Positions 7,877 to 16,628 of a stretch of DNA of 64,000 bases are shown here, piece after piece. Below the pieces are notes generated by a model. It did not search any database, had not been told where the DNA came from, and worked only from the letters and a program-made list of their open reading frames with translations. The stretch comes from JACCXG01 sp963834305 (GTDB taxonomy: Bacteria; Acidobacteriota; Vicinamibacteria; Vicinamibacterales; 2-12-FULL-66-21), in NCBI GenBank assembly GCA_963834305.1, contig CAWIAX010000002.1:1860001-1924000 (forward strand), written 5' to 3'. The stretch's first letter is position 1. Every line of letters begins with the position of its first letter. A program made the position numbers and the translations under genes.

Positions 7877-10167
7877 CGTCCGTCTCCCGCCAGCTCGTCG
7901 CCCGCCAGCGCCGACCGCACCGCCGTGCACAGCACGACGCCGGCATCACGCGGCACCCCCTGGCTGCTCCCGGCGGCCGGGAGCGCCGCGCACGCGTAGC
8001 GCTCGCCGAGATACTCCACCGTGGGAGGCGTGGCCCCGGGCGGCGCCTGCTCGAAGTAGAACTCGCCGAGCGCCCCGATCGGCGAGCGCTCGCCGGTGTC
8101 GGGCAGGTACGCTTCGCCGAAGGCCGGGACGATGGTGCGCTGGCCGAGCTGCACGAGGAACCGCCCGGTGACCGCCTGCAGCTCGCGGGTGGCAAAGCGC
8201 ACGAGCGCGCCGCCACGCACCGCCGGCCTGACCGTGAAGGTGTCGGCATCGATCGCGAGATCCAGCGGCGATGCCGACGAGTCGATGCGCAGCTCGCTGG
8301 CATCGTAACTTGCCAGCCCGGGTACGAACAGGCGGCCGTTGCCGTCGGTCCGGCCGACGTACTGGTTGTTCAGGAACACCGGCAGCCGCGCGCCACGTGG
8401 CAGGTCCACCACTGCAAAGGCATCGGTGATTGGCCGCCCGAGGTGGACACGCCTGTCGATGACCGCCAGCGAACCGGCCATGGTGGCGCGGCTCGAGTGC
8501 CGGCCGTTCAGCCGGTCCGCTTCGACCCGCACCACGGCGTGGTCGCCCTGCCATTCCCCCGCCATGAGCGCCGGCGCCCCGCCGGCCTGGAGCTGCGCCC
8601 GGTAGCCGAACCCGGGCCCGGCCGGCAGTGATTGCTGGACGGCGACCGCCGCCCCCGAGCCCGTCACGTAGCCCGCGGTTGCCGAGCTGCGCGGGCCGAG
8701 CGGTATCGCCAGGCTGGCTGAGGTTTCGTAATGCCGCCCGAGGCGCGTGGTCGCCAGCGCCCCGGTCACGGCGACGTTCACGCGCTGGAACCACACCCGG
8801 TGCGCGGCGACCGTCGTCCGCTGGATCGCCTCGCCGCCAAGGTCGCGGGCACCGCTGAACCCCGCGGTAACATTCGCGCCGTAGGGCAGGAGCGTCCCGG
8901 CGTACACGCTCATCTCGCGGGTCGGGGCCGCGAAAGCCGACGGATTGCCCTGGGCGAACCGGACCGATGCCGCGCGCAGGCTCGCGCCAAGGCTGAACGC
9001 CGCGCGCCGCGAATCGACGCTCACCATGCCCTGGGCCCCTGTGCCCGCGTCCGAGCGGCGCTGCGAGGTGAGTACGGCGAGCTCGCCGAAGGGCAGCCGG
9101 AATGCCGACTCGAGCCCCGCCTCGGTCATTGACGGACTGCGGCGCCCGTACGCGCCGAGCGTCCAGCCGTCGGTGACGCCCACGCGGTGCTGTCCCGCCG
9201 CGCCGAACCCGTGGTAGTGCGCCGAGCGGGCCAACGTCTCGCGCCGGGCGCTGCCGGCCCCGTAGGCGAACTCCTGGAGGCCGCGACGCAGCACCCGCGG
9301 GCTCCGGTAGAAGCTGGTGCTGATCTCCTGCTGGCGCCCGTAGTCGTCGCGGACAACGATGCGGGCGACGCCACCGCCTGCGGAGGGGCTGAGATTCCGC
9401 AGCTCGAACGGCCCCGCGTCGACGCGCATCCGCTGGACCAGCTGGTTGTTCACGTAGACGTCGACGTCGGCCGGCACCGCGGTTTCGCCGCTCAGGTGCA
9501 GCGGCGAATAGCGCAGCAACGCGGGATCCCATCCGAGCTGGCGCGACAGCGACACGCCAAGGACGCCGACCGCCGGCGCGGCTCCGAAACCCGGCAGGCG
9601 TGCCTCGCCGGCTTCGAAGCGCAGCAGCGCCCGCGGATTGTCGACCGTGATGCTGGCGGGCCCGCGCGTCAACGACCCGTTCGCCCAGGCGAGCGACGAC
9701 TGCAGCACCGCACCACGCAGCGTCGCCCCGACCTCGGCCTGGTAGCGCGGACGAATCCCGGCCCCCCCGGTGGCGCTGTAGTTCGCGAAGGCATTGGGCG
9801 TGCGGGGGGCGATCGCCGGGGTGGCGCGCCGGTCAAAATCGATGTGGCGTGGCGGGAAGCTCGCGGCGCCGGCGCTGACATCCAGTGCGGCGTCTTCGAG
9901 ATCGAGCCGGAACGTGACCGCCGGCCGGAGGGACTGCAGCGAGACGTAGGTGAGGCCGTCGATCTGCCGCGTCTCGCCGTCGCGCCACACCAGCCCGGCG
10001 CCGCGCAGCTCCTCCAGCGGCACCCAGGCGTCGGGCGGCCGCAGGTGCACGATCACCGTGGCCGGGTGCTGGCCGTTCACGGTCATCAGGGCAACGATGC
10101 GGCCGTCAAGCGAATCACCAGCCGCCGCGCCGCACGCCAGCATCAGGCCGGCAATTAGCGAGAGCAT
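7873..10167 (-). CDS. Outer-membrane usher of an SCPU (archaic-type) chaperone-usher pathway
   Basis: The protein forms the outer-membrane beta-barrel pore through which pilin subunits are polymerised and secreted. I start it at ATG 10167, which gives a signal peptide (MLSLIAGLMLACGAAAG) and 764 residues, and it overlaps the chaperone by 13 bp. The N-terminal domain includes DAWVPLEELRGAGL and TYVSLQSLRP. The barrel has alternating strands (SLAWANGSLTRGPASITVDNPRAL). A plug-like LSGETAVPADVDVYVNNQLV and a C-terminal domain (PVFLNNQYVGRTDGNGRL) complete the family layout. It belongs to the PapC/FimD family and is of the shorter kind found with spore-coat-U pilins. Confidence 0.92.
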   Translation of the reverse strand: MLSLIAGLMLACGAAAGDSLDGRIVALMTVNGQHPATVIVHLRPPDAWVPLEELRGAGLVWRDGETRQIDGLTYVSLQSLRPAVTFRLDLEDAALDVSAGAASFPPRHIDFDRRATPAIAPRTPNAFANYSATGGAGIRPRYQAEVGATLRGAVLQSSLAWANGSLTRGPASITVDNPRALLRFEAGEARLPGFGAAPAVGVLGVSLSRQLGWDPALLRYSPLHLSGETAVPADVDVYVNNQLVQRMRVDAGPFELRNLSPSAGGGVARIVVRDDYGRQQEISTSFYRSPRVLRRGLQEFAYGAGSARRETLARSAHYHGFGAAGQHRVGVTDGWTLGAYGRRSPSMTEAGLESAFRLPFGELAVLTSQRRSDAGTGAQGMVSVDSRRAAFSLGASLRAASVRFAQGNPSAFAAPTREMSVYAGTLLPYGANVTAGFSGARDLGGEAIQRTTVAAHRVWFQRVNVAVTGALATTRLGRHYETSASLAIPLGPRSSATAGYVTGSGAAVAVQQSLPAGPGFGYRAQLQAGGAPALMAGEWQGDHAVVRVEADRLNGRHSSRATMAGSLAVIDRRVHLGRPITDAFAVVDLPRGARLPVFLNNQYVGRTDGNGRLFVPGLASYDASELRIDSSASPLDLAIDADTFTVRPAVRGGALVRFATRELQAVTGRFLVQLGQRTIVPAFGEAYLPDTGERSPIGALGEFYFEQAPPGATPPTVEYLGERYACAALPAAGSSQGVPRDAGVVLCTAVRSALAGDELAGDGR

Positions 10168-10901
10168 GCCCCTTCGGGCAGCCCGGTCGCCTCGACGAGC
10201 GGGGTGGCCAGTTCCTGGAAACGCAGCGTCGCCACCAGACGGGCCGGGCATGGGCCGGCGGCAAGCTCGGCGTTCAGCACCCGAACCTCGCCGGCGAGCA
10301 GGTACCAGGCCGGCAGCGGTTTCGTCCACAGCGCCGCGCCGGCGGCGTCGAATGCCGCGAGCTCGAACCGCTGCGGCGTGAGATGGACCGGCCCGCGGTT
10401 GTGGACGACGACCGCCGCGCGCCCGGCCGCCAGGCGGACCGGATCGACGACCGCCGTGACGCGACGATCCTTCGGCTGCACGAACACCGGGACGTTGAAC
10501 TGGGTGAGCAGGCTGACGCCCGCGGAGAGGTGCTGCCCCGCCCGCGACGGCAGCTGCGCCAGGACCAGGCGGTAGGACAGCTCGAGCGGTCCGGCGCCGC
10601 CCGGCACCGCGATGCGCACCTTGCGGGTGCCGTTCGGCTCGATCACCAGCAGCGACGGAAACGCCACCAGCCGGTCAGTCGGCCGCAGCACCATCTCCCC
10701 GGCCGGAGAGTTCGTCCACTCGAACGACGAGATCTGAAAGCGCAGCTCTTCTGTTGACTCGTTGCGCAGCGTCAGCACGGCGCTCGCGGCCCCGGGCGCG
10801 ATGACGATTCGCGTCGGGTTCACGCTGACACTGGCCGCCGCCGCCGGCACCGGGGCAAGGAGAAGCGAGAGGATCAATCCGGAAAGAGCGAGCCTGACCA
10901 T
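10155..10901 (-). CDS. Periplasmic pilus chaperone, PapD family
   Basis: A 248-residue protein with a signal peptide (ending APVPAAAA) and two immunoglobulin-like domains. The first begins VSVNPTRIVIAPGAASAVLTLRN, with the G1/F1-type edge LSYRLVLAQLPS carrying the subunit-binding strand. PNGTRKVRIAVP contains the conserved Arg/Lys cleft region. It would cap folding pilin subunits by donor-strand complementation and deliver them to the usher encoded next to it. It is 14 bp downstream of the pilin gene and overlaps the usher. Confidence 0.92.
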   Translation of the reverse strand: MVRLALSGLILSLLLAPVPAAAASVSVNPTRIVIAPGAASAVLTLRNESTEELRFQISSFEWTNSPAGEMVLRPTDRLVAFPSLLVIEPNGTRKVRIAVPGGAGPLELSYRLVLAQLPSRAGQHLSAGVSLLTQFNVPVFVQPKDRRVTAVVDPVRLAAGRAAVVVHNRGPVHLTPQRFELAAFDAAGAALWTKPLPAWYLLAGEVRVLNAELAAGPCPARLVATLRFQELATPLVEATGLPEGACSR

Positions 10902-10915
10902 GAGGGACGGCGTGA

Positions 10916-11413
10916 CTAAAACGTAACCGTCATTACGACTGTGTCAGTGTAGCTGCCGACGGCCACGTCCTGGCTCTGCGTCACCCGCCCGTAGACCGTC
11001 AGGGTCTGGGCCGAGTTCGAGCTGGCCGCGCTGAGCGACAGCAGGCCGCCGCCGGAGCTGCCCCACACCGTCGTCCGGCCGGCATTCTGATACAGCTCGT
11101 AGCTCAGGTAGTCGGTGCCGTTGATCATGCGGCGGACCGAGCCGGAGGCGTTCGCGCCGAGGTTCATCCCGACCGTTGCCGAGGTCCCCCTGGTGCAGGT
11201 CACCTGGAATGTGGTGCTGGCGTCGAGATTCGACGTCGCGGTTGGATTGTAGGTCCCGAAGCCGAGCGTGCCGGACGACACGCTGCACGCGGCCACGACG
11301 GTGGCGCTGACGGCCAGGTTCGCGGTGGCCGTGTCGGCGTGGGCCGGCATCGACGACGCGAGGAGGCCGACGGCCAGGGCCACGGCGCGGGTTTTCGAGA
11401 GCGTGCTGAACAT
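10916..11413 (-). CDS. Spore coat U (SCPU) domain pilin, probable major subunit
   Basis: The first gene of the operon, preceded by an AGGTGAG ribosome-binding site. The 165-residue product has a signal peptide (ending SMPAHA), then the SCPU fold: VSATVVAACSVSSGTLGFGTYNP, a second cysteine in FQVTCTRGTS, SYELYQNAGRTTVWG and a final strand SYTDTVVMTVTF. It resembles CsuA/B-type pilins, with two cysteines likely bridged and a closing strand that could donate to the next subunit. Its first position suggests the major rod subunit. The gene at the other end of the operon is a diverged paralogue (shared YxxxRTTVWG and YTDT/YSDS-VV-TV-F). Confidence 0.9.
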   Translation of the reverse strand: MFSTLSKTRAVALAVGLLASSMPAHADTATANLAVSATVVAACSVSSGTLGFGTYNPTATSNLDASTTFQVTCTRGTSATVGMNLGANASGSVRRMINGTDYLSYELYQNAGRTTVWGSSGGGLLSLSAASSNSAQTLTVYGRVTQSQDVAVGSYTDTVVMTVTF

Positions 11414-11648
11414 GACTCACCTATGCAAACGGGGTTGAGACCACGCCACGGTCCGGCCGTTTTGCCGGCCCGTCACGTTTTGGAATGTTGTGGGCGCTCG
11501 GAGACAGTGCAAAGGCCGCACCAGCAGCGGCTCCCGTGCGGGACTGCACATTTTCCTCACATGCACGGAACAACGCCCCGGGTTGCTCCTGGGGAACACC
11601 GGCGGCGCCTGGCGGCTTATTTCTCCACGAGACACATTCTTTGACCAT

Positions 11649-11660
11649 TAGGATCGAGAG
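11649..11660 (+). promoter_or_regulatory. -10-like box 6 nt before the TonB receptor start
   Basis: TAGGAT at 11649-11654 is followed by exactly 6 nt and the ATG at 11661, with no Shine-Dalgarno, which fits a leaderless mRNA. It lies in the 247-bp divergent region shared with the pilus operon. That region is otherwise without genes. Confidence 0.5.
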
Positions 11661-14027
11661 ATGCCTGCGATGCTTCTTCTCGTCCTGGTGCTGGTGCTGC
11701 TGCCCGGCGTGGCAGCCGGGCAGGACACCGCCGGCGTGGGGGTGGTGCGCGGGGTCGTGCTGTCGGCCGACGGCCAGCCGGTCCCGGCGGTGGCGGTCTG
11801 CGTCGCGGGTACGGACCGCTGCGCGGTCAGCGACGACCGCGGCGCCATCCTGATTCGCGACGTCCGCCCCGGCACCTATCCGCTCGACGTCGTGCCCGGC
11901 GGCCAGCCGGCGTTTACGTCCGCAGCGGTGCAGGTGCGCGCCGGACTCGACACGGTCGTCGAGATTGCGCTGCCACGTCTCGACGGGCTCGCATCGACGG
12001 TCGAGGTCACCGCGCCGAAGTTCGTGGCCGCCGAGGAGGTCAAGAGCTCCAGCTACCTGGTGTCGTCGGGCGAGATCCTGGGCAGCGCCGGGGCGCTCCA
12101 GGATGTCTCCCGCTACGTCCAGTCGCTGCCCGGCGCCGTGCTCGGCAGCGACGACTTCCGCAACGACCTCATCGTGCGCGGCGGCAGCCCGCTCGAGAAC
12201 CTCTATATCGTCGACAACATCGAGATTCCCAACATCAACACCTTCGCCAACTTCGCGTCGGCGGGGGGCACGGTGAGCATCCTCGACGCGCAGCTCATCC
12301 AGGACGTGACGTTCCTGACCGGCGGCTTCCCCGCGTCGTACACCAACCGCACGTCGAGCGTGCTGCAGGTGTCGCAGCGGGAAGGCAGCCGGCAGCGGCT
12401 CGGCGGGCGCGCAACGGTCGGCTTCGCCGGCGCCGGCGGGGTTGCCGAGGGCCCGATCGGCGGATCGTCGAGAGGCTCGTGGATTGTCTCGGCGCGGCGC
12501 AGCTTCCTCGATCTCTTCACCGACGACACCGGGATCGGCGGCGTCCCGGTGCTCTACACGCTGAACGGCAAGGCCACGTACGACCTGTCGCCGCGCGACC
12601 GGGTGTGGGCGGTCAGCCTGGCGGGCATCGACCGGATCCGGCTGGGCCTGACGGAGGACAGCGAGCCGGACGACGAGCTCAGCAACCTGGACATCACCTA
12701 CCGCGGCCGGCGCAGCGCGACGGGCGTGAACTGGCAGCGCCTGTTCGGCACCCGCGGGGTCGGCCTGCTCGGCGTCACCCACGCGCGGGCCGCCGTGCGG
12801 CAGCGCGTGCAGGACCTGATTCGCGACGGCCTGCCGCCGCCTGGCACGCCGGTCGACCGCCAGCTCGCCGGCGGCGTCACGGTGTTTCGCGAAGACTCGC
12901 GGGAATCCGAGACTACGGTGAAATACGACCTGACCGTCTACCTGCCGCTGTTCGAGAAAGTGCAGACGGGGGGGAGCGTCAAGGCGTTCCGCATCGCCTA
13001 CGATTCGGCGTCGCCGTTCGGCACCGACAGCCCCTACTTCCCGGTGCCCGACCGCAACCCGTTCGCGCTGCGCGAGCGCTTCAACGCCTACCAGGCGTCG
13101 GCCTACGTGCAGGGCACGCGGCAGCTGACGCCGCGCTTCAACCTGACGGCCGGTGTGCGGCTCGATCGCTATCCGTCGCTCCCGGCGACACGGCTGTCCC
13201 CCCGCCTCGGCATGACCTACGCCTTCACGCCGCGGCTGTCGGCCAGCGCCTCGGCAGGCCAGTACTACCAGCAGCCGTTCTTCCTGTTCCTGCGCGCCTT
13301 CCCGCAGAACCGCGGGCTGCGGCCGTTCCGGGCCGACCACTTCATTGCCGGCCTGACGCTGGCGCTGGATGGCGACACGCGCATCCGGGTGGAAGCGTAC
13401 CGGAAGGCCTACCGCGACTATCCGGTCTCGAGCGAGATCGCGTCGCTGTCGCTCGCCAACATCGGCGATACCTTCGCGGTGCGCGAGATCCTGTTTCCCC
13501 TGGAAAGCACCGGCACGGGTGAGGCCGAGGGCATCGAGCTGCTCGCCGAGCGGAAGCCGTCGGCGGAGCGCGCCTGGTACGGCCAGGCGAACCTCGCGCT
13601 GTCGCGGGCACGGCACGCCGGGCGGGACGGGATCAAGCGGCCGGGCTCGTTCGACTATCCCGTGGTCGCCAACGTCGTGGCCGGCTACCGGCTGTCGCCG
13701 CGGTGGGATCTGTCCGCCCGCCTCGCCTTTCTGAGCGGCCGGCCGTACACGCCGTTCGACGAGGCGCTGTCGGCGGCGCAGCGGCGCGGCGTCTACGACC
13801 TCTCGCAGGTCAACGCCCGGCGAGGGACGAACTACGCGCGCCTCGATCTCCGGGTCGATCGTACGTTCACCATCAACGGACAGCCGGTGTCGGTGTTTGC
13901 CGGCGCGCAGAACGTCACGAACCGGCGCAACTGGGCCGGCTACTCGTGGGATCGGCGCAACAACGTCCCGAAGATCGGCGACCAGCTCGGCATCTTTCCG
14001 ATTCTCGGGCTCGACTGGCGCTTCTGA
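11661..14027 (+). CDS. TonB-dependent outer-membrane receptor with carboxypeptidase-regulatory domain
   Basis: A 788-residue protein with a strong signal peptide (MPAMLLLVLVLVLLPGVAAG). Residues about 25-105 form a carboxypeptidase-regulatory-like beta-sandwich (GVVLSADGQPVPAVAV). The plug domain follows (ALQDVSRYVQSLPG, NDLIVRGGSPLENLYIVDNIEI). The C-terminal barrel runs to the final strand ILGLDWRF, which ends in the aromatic residue typical of barrel insertion. Such proteins import scarce nutrients with TonB energy. The substrate cannot be read from sequence, because no TonB/ExbBD, siderophore or polysaccharide genes adjoin. A TonB-C-domain protein lies 30 kb away at 43056. Confidence 0.88.
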   Translation: MPAMLLLVLVLVLLPGVAAGQDTAGVGVVRGVVLSADGQPVPAVAVCVAGTDRCAVSDDRGAILIRDVRPGTYPLDVVPGGQPAFTSAAVQVRAGLDTVVEIALPRLDGLASTVEVTAPKFVAAEEVKSSSYLVSSGEILGSAGALQDVSRYVQSLPGAVLGSDDFRNDLIVRGGSPLENLYIVDNIEIPNINTFANFASAGGTVSILDAQLIQDVTFLTGGFPASYTNRTSSVLQVSQREGSRQRLGGRATVGFAGAGGVAEGPIGGSSRGSWIVSARRSFLDLFTDDTGIGGVPVLYTLNGKATYDLSPRDRVWAVSLAGIDRIRLGLTEDSEPDDELSNLDITYRGRRSATGVNWQRLFGTRGVGLLGVTHARAAVRQRVQDLIRDGLPPPGTPVDRQLAGGVTVFREDSRESETTVKYDLTVYLPLFEKVQTGGSVKAFRIAYDSASPFGTDSPYFPVPDRNPFALRERFNAYQASAYVQGTRQLTPRFNLTAGVRLDRYPSLPATRLSPRLGMTYAFTPRLSASASAGQYYQQPFFLFLRAFPQNRGLRPFRADHFIAGLTLALDGDTRIRVEAYRKAYRDYPVSSEIASLSLANIGDTFAVREILFPLESTGTGEAEGIELLAERKPSAERAWYGQANLALSRARHAGRDGIKRPGSFDYPVVANVVAGYRLSPRWDLSARLAFLSGRPYTPFDEALSAAQRRGVYDLSQVNARRGTNYARLDLRVDRTFTINGQPVSVFAGAQNVTNRRNWAGYSWDRRNNVPKIGDQLGIFPILGLDWRF

Positions 14028-14068
14028 CCGCGATCCTTCCGGCGCCACCTGGGACAGAATAAGGGTCC

Positions 14069-15409
14069 ATGGAAACGGCCGACCATCAGATCGAGTCGCT
14101 CGGCGACTGCCTCATCGACTCTCCCCTGAACCTGCCCGATTCGGCCGGCGCGGGGATGGCCGGGTACGTGTCGGATTCCGTGCGCATCCAGTCCAGCATC
14201 GAGCGCCGGCTGGAGGATGCCTCCTACGACCCGCCCACGCTCGAGAAGGCGGGGGCGCGGGCCAAGATCTTCTTCCGTCCCGGCTACACGCGGGCGGCGA
14301 TCGTCACCTGCGGCGGCCTCTCGCCCGGGCTGAACAACGTCATCCGCTCGCTCTACATGCAGCTCTATCACCGCTACGGGGTGAAGACCGTGCTCGGGCT
14401 GCGCAACGGCTTTCGCGGGCTCAACCCGCGCTACGGCTACGCGCCGATGATGCTGACGCCCGACCTGGTGGAAAGCATCCATCGCCATACCGGCACCATT
14501 CTCGGGACCTCGCGCGGGGAGGAGGATCCAGTGGTGGCGGTGGACATGCTCGACCGCGAGGGGATCAACTGCCTGTTCACGATTGGCGGCGACGGCACCC
14601 TGAAGGGGGCGCACCGGATCTGGCTCGAGGCCAGGAAGCGCGGGCTCGAGATTGCCATCGTCGGCGTGCCGAAGACGATCGACAACGACATCAACTACGT
14701 CTACAAGACCTTCGGCTTCGACACCGCCGTCGAGCAGGCCAAGGAAGCGCTCGACTGCGCCCACGCCGAGGCCTACAGCCACCCGAACGGCGTGGGACTG
14801 GTGAAGGTGATGGGGCGCAACTCCGGTTTCGTCGTTGCGTTCGCCTCGCTCGCGAGCCGCGACGTCAACTTCGCCCTGATCCCGGAGATCCCGTTCGAGC
14901 TCGAAGGCGAGCACGGGCTGCTGCGCCACCTGCACCGGCGGATCGAGTCACGCGGCCATGCGCTGGTGGTGGTCGCGGAGGGCGCCGGGCAGCACCTGCT
15001 CGGCGACGGGCCGCAGGAATCGGATGCGTCCGGCAACCTCCGGCATCGCGACATCGGCACGTTCCTGCGGGATCGGATCCAGCGCTACTTCGCCGAGGCG
15101 CAGGTCGAGGTCAACCTGAAATACATCGATCCCAGCTACACGATCCGCAGCGTCCTGCCGAACGCGAACGACAGCATCTACTGCGACAACCTGAGCCGGT
15201 ATGCGGTGCATGCCGCGATGGCCGGCAAGACCGACCTCGTCATCGGCCAGTGGCACAACGTCTTCACCCACGTGCCGATCCCGCTGGCCACGGCGCAGCG
15301 CAAGACCATCCCGCCGGGCAGCACCCTCTGGCTGAGCGTGCTCGAAGCCACCGGGCAGCCCGCCTCGATGCATTACTCGCCGCCTACTGCGAGCGTCCCC
15401 GCGCCGTGA
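14069..15409 (+). CDS. pfkA: ATP-dependent 6-phosphofructokinase, plant/TP0108 type
   Basis: The enzyme phosphorylates fructose-6-phosphate to the bisphosphate in glycolysis. Its 446 residues are longer than E. coli PfkA (about 320) because of an N-terminal extension of about 75 residues, as in the group III enzymes of plants and spirochaetes. CGGLSPGLNN (81-90), GGDGT (173-177) and PKTIDND (201-207) form the active site. GGDGT, with Gly rather than Asp at the fourth position, points to ATP. The Lys of PKTIDND is the residue usually found in PPi enzymes. This combination is the known signature of plant ATP-PFKs, so ATP is the better prediction. Its 3' end overlaps the convergent gene at 15384 by 26 bp. 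Confidence 0.9.
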   Translation: METADHQIESLGDCLIDSPLNLPDSAGAGMAGYVSDSVRIQSSIERRLEDASYDPPTLEKAGARAKIFFRPGYTRAAIVTCGGLSPGLNNVIRSLYMQLYHRYGVKTVLGLRNGFRGLNPRYGYAPMMLTPDLVESIHRHTGTILGTSRGEEDPVVAVDMLDREGINCLFTIGGDGTLKGAHRIWLEARKRGLEIAIVGVPKTIDNDINYVYKTFGFDTAVEQAKEALDCAHAEAYSHPNGVGLVKVMGRNSGFVVAFASLASRDVNFALIPEIPFELEGEHGLLRHLHRRIESRGHALVVVAEGAGQHLLGDGPQESDASGNLRHRDIGTFLRDRIQRYFAEAQVEVNLKYIDPSYTIRSVLPNANDSIYCDNLSRYAVHAAMAGKTDLVIGQWHNVFTHVPIPLATAQRKTIPPGSTLWLSVLEATGQPASMHYSPPTASVPAP

Positions 15410-16628
15410 CCGGCCAGACCGTCTCGACGCGCCCCTGCCTGATGCCGTACATCTGGTCGTAGAGGTTGACGACCGGATCGCAGTGCGGCGCGATCAGCTC
15501 GAGCTTGTCGCCGATCCGGTAGGTCTTCCCCGCGGCCGTGCCGCGGACCGTTCCGAACTCGTCCGATCCGGCGATGTGCTCCATGCCCGGCTCGCCGACG
15601 ACGGCGGCGTTCGGCTTGTTGAGGGTCAGCGCCTTGGTGCCGGCATCGGTGGTCAGCTGCGGGGGGAAGCGATCGTTGACGATCGTGGCCAGCACGGTGA
15701 GAGCCGGATCGAAGTCGCGGAACGTCTCGCCGCCGTCTTCGCTGCCGATGGCGAGGTACTGCATGTCCATGAAGACGTAGCTGCCGACCTGGATGTCGGT
15801 GAACCCCGGGACCAGGTGCATGATGTTGTAGGTCCCGGTGCCGCCGCCGCTGAAGATGCCGGTGTTCACCCCGAGCTTCGTCATCTCGGCGCAGGTCGCG
15901 GCGTTGGCCTCGATCGTCCGGAGCGCGCGCTCCTTGCGCGCGGCAAACCCCTTGGCGTGCTGCACGCCGCCGTCGTACGACAGCATGCCCCGCAGCCTGA
16001 GGTGCGGCAGCTTCTCCACGATCCGGGCAAGCGCGATCGCCTGGTCGCCGGCCGGGACGCCGCTGCGGCTCCCGACGGCGACGTCGATCACCACGTCGGC
16101 CACGATCCCGGCCTGACGTGCCGCATCGGACAGATCGCGGGCGTTGCGCTCCTCGTCCACCGCCTGGATGAAGGTGCGGTCGGCCTTGGCGATGGCCATG
16201 GCCCGACGGATCTTCGACGGCGAGGGATTGCTCGTCGTCATCAGGATCGGCCCGACGCCTTCCTTGTGCAGCGCCTCCGCCTCGCTGATCTTGGCGCAGC
16301 AGATGCCGATCGAGCCGGTCGCCAGCTGGTATCTGGCGATGGCGGCGCTCTTGTGCGTCTTGGCATGCGGGCGGCTGAAGGTGCCGTTCTTCTTCAGGGT
16401 GGCCTGCATCCGCGCGATGTTGCGCTCCATCACGTCCAGATCGACGCACAGCGCCGGGGTGTCGAGATCCCACTTCGAGATGCCGGGCTTCACCGCCTGG
16501 CCAGTGGACAGCTCGCGCATCTCGGCAGCGGAGTAGCCCTTGACGGGCCTGGGGATCCACAGCGAGGCGGACGCTGCCACCGCTCCGGCAAGGAAGGTCC
16601 GTCGCGACGCGGGTCTGTTCGGTTTCAT
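15384..16628 (-). CDS. Tat-exported PLP enzyme, D-threonine aldolase / DSD1 family
   Basis: A 414-residue protein with alanine-racemase-like TIM-barrel features. The PLP lysine is K90 in SRPHAKTHKS. The C-terminal IAPHCDPVVNLYD carries the His and Asp that hold the divalent metal in D-threonine aldolase and D-serine dehydratase relatives. The N-terminus is a twin-arginine signal (ASRRTFLAGAVAASASL). Tat export fits, because a PLP enzyme must be loaded with cofactor before crossing the membrane. The likely reaction is cleavage or dehydration of a D-beta-hydroxy amino acid in the periplasm; the exact substrate is unknown. The start overlaps the stop of the M16 peptidase gene (ATGA), so the two are translationally coupled. 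Confidence 0.85.
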   Translation of the reverse strand: MKPNRPASRRTFLAGAVAASASLWIPRPVKGYSAAEMRELSTGQAVKPGISKWDLDTPALCVDLDVMERNIARMQATLKKNGTFSRPHAKTHKSAAIARYQLATGSIGICCAKISEAEALHKEGVGPILMTTSNPSPSKIRRAMAIAKADRTFIQAVDEERNARDLSDAARQAGIVADVVIDVAVGSRSGVPAGDQAIALARIVEKLPHLRLRGMLSYDGGVQHAKGFAARKERALRTIEANAATCAEMTKLGVNTGIFSGGGTGTYNIMHLVPGFTDIQVGSYVFMDMQYLAIGSEDGGETFRDFDPALTVLATIVNDRFPPQLTTDAGTKALTLNKPNAAVVGEPGMEHIAGSDEFGTVRGTAAGKTYRIGDKLELIAPHCDPVVNLYDQMYGIRQGRVETVWPVTARGRSQ

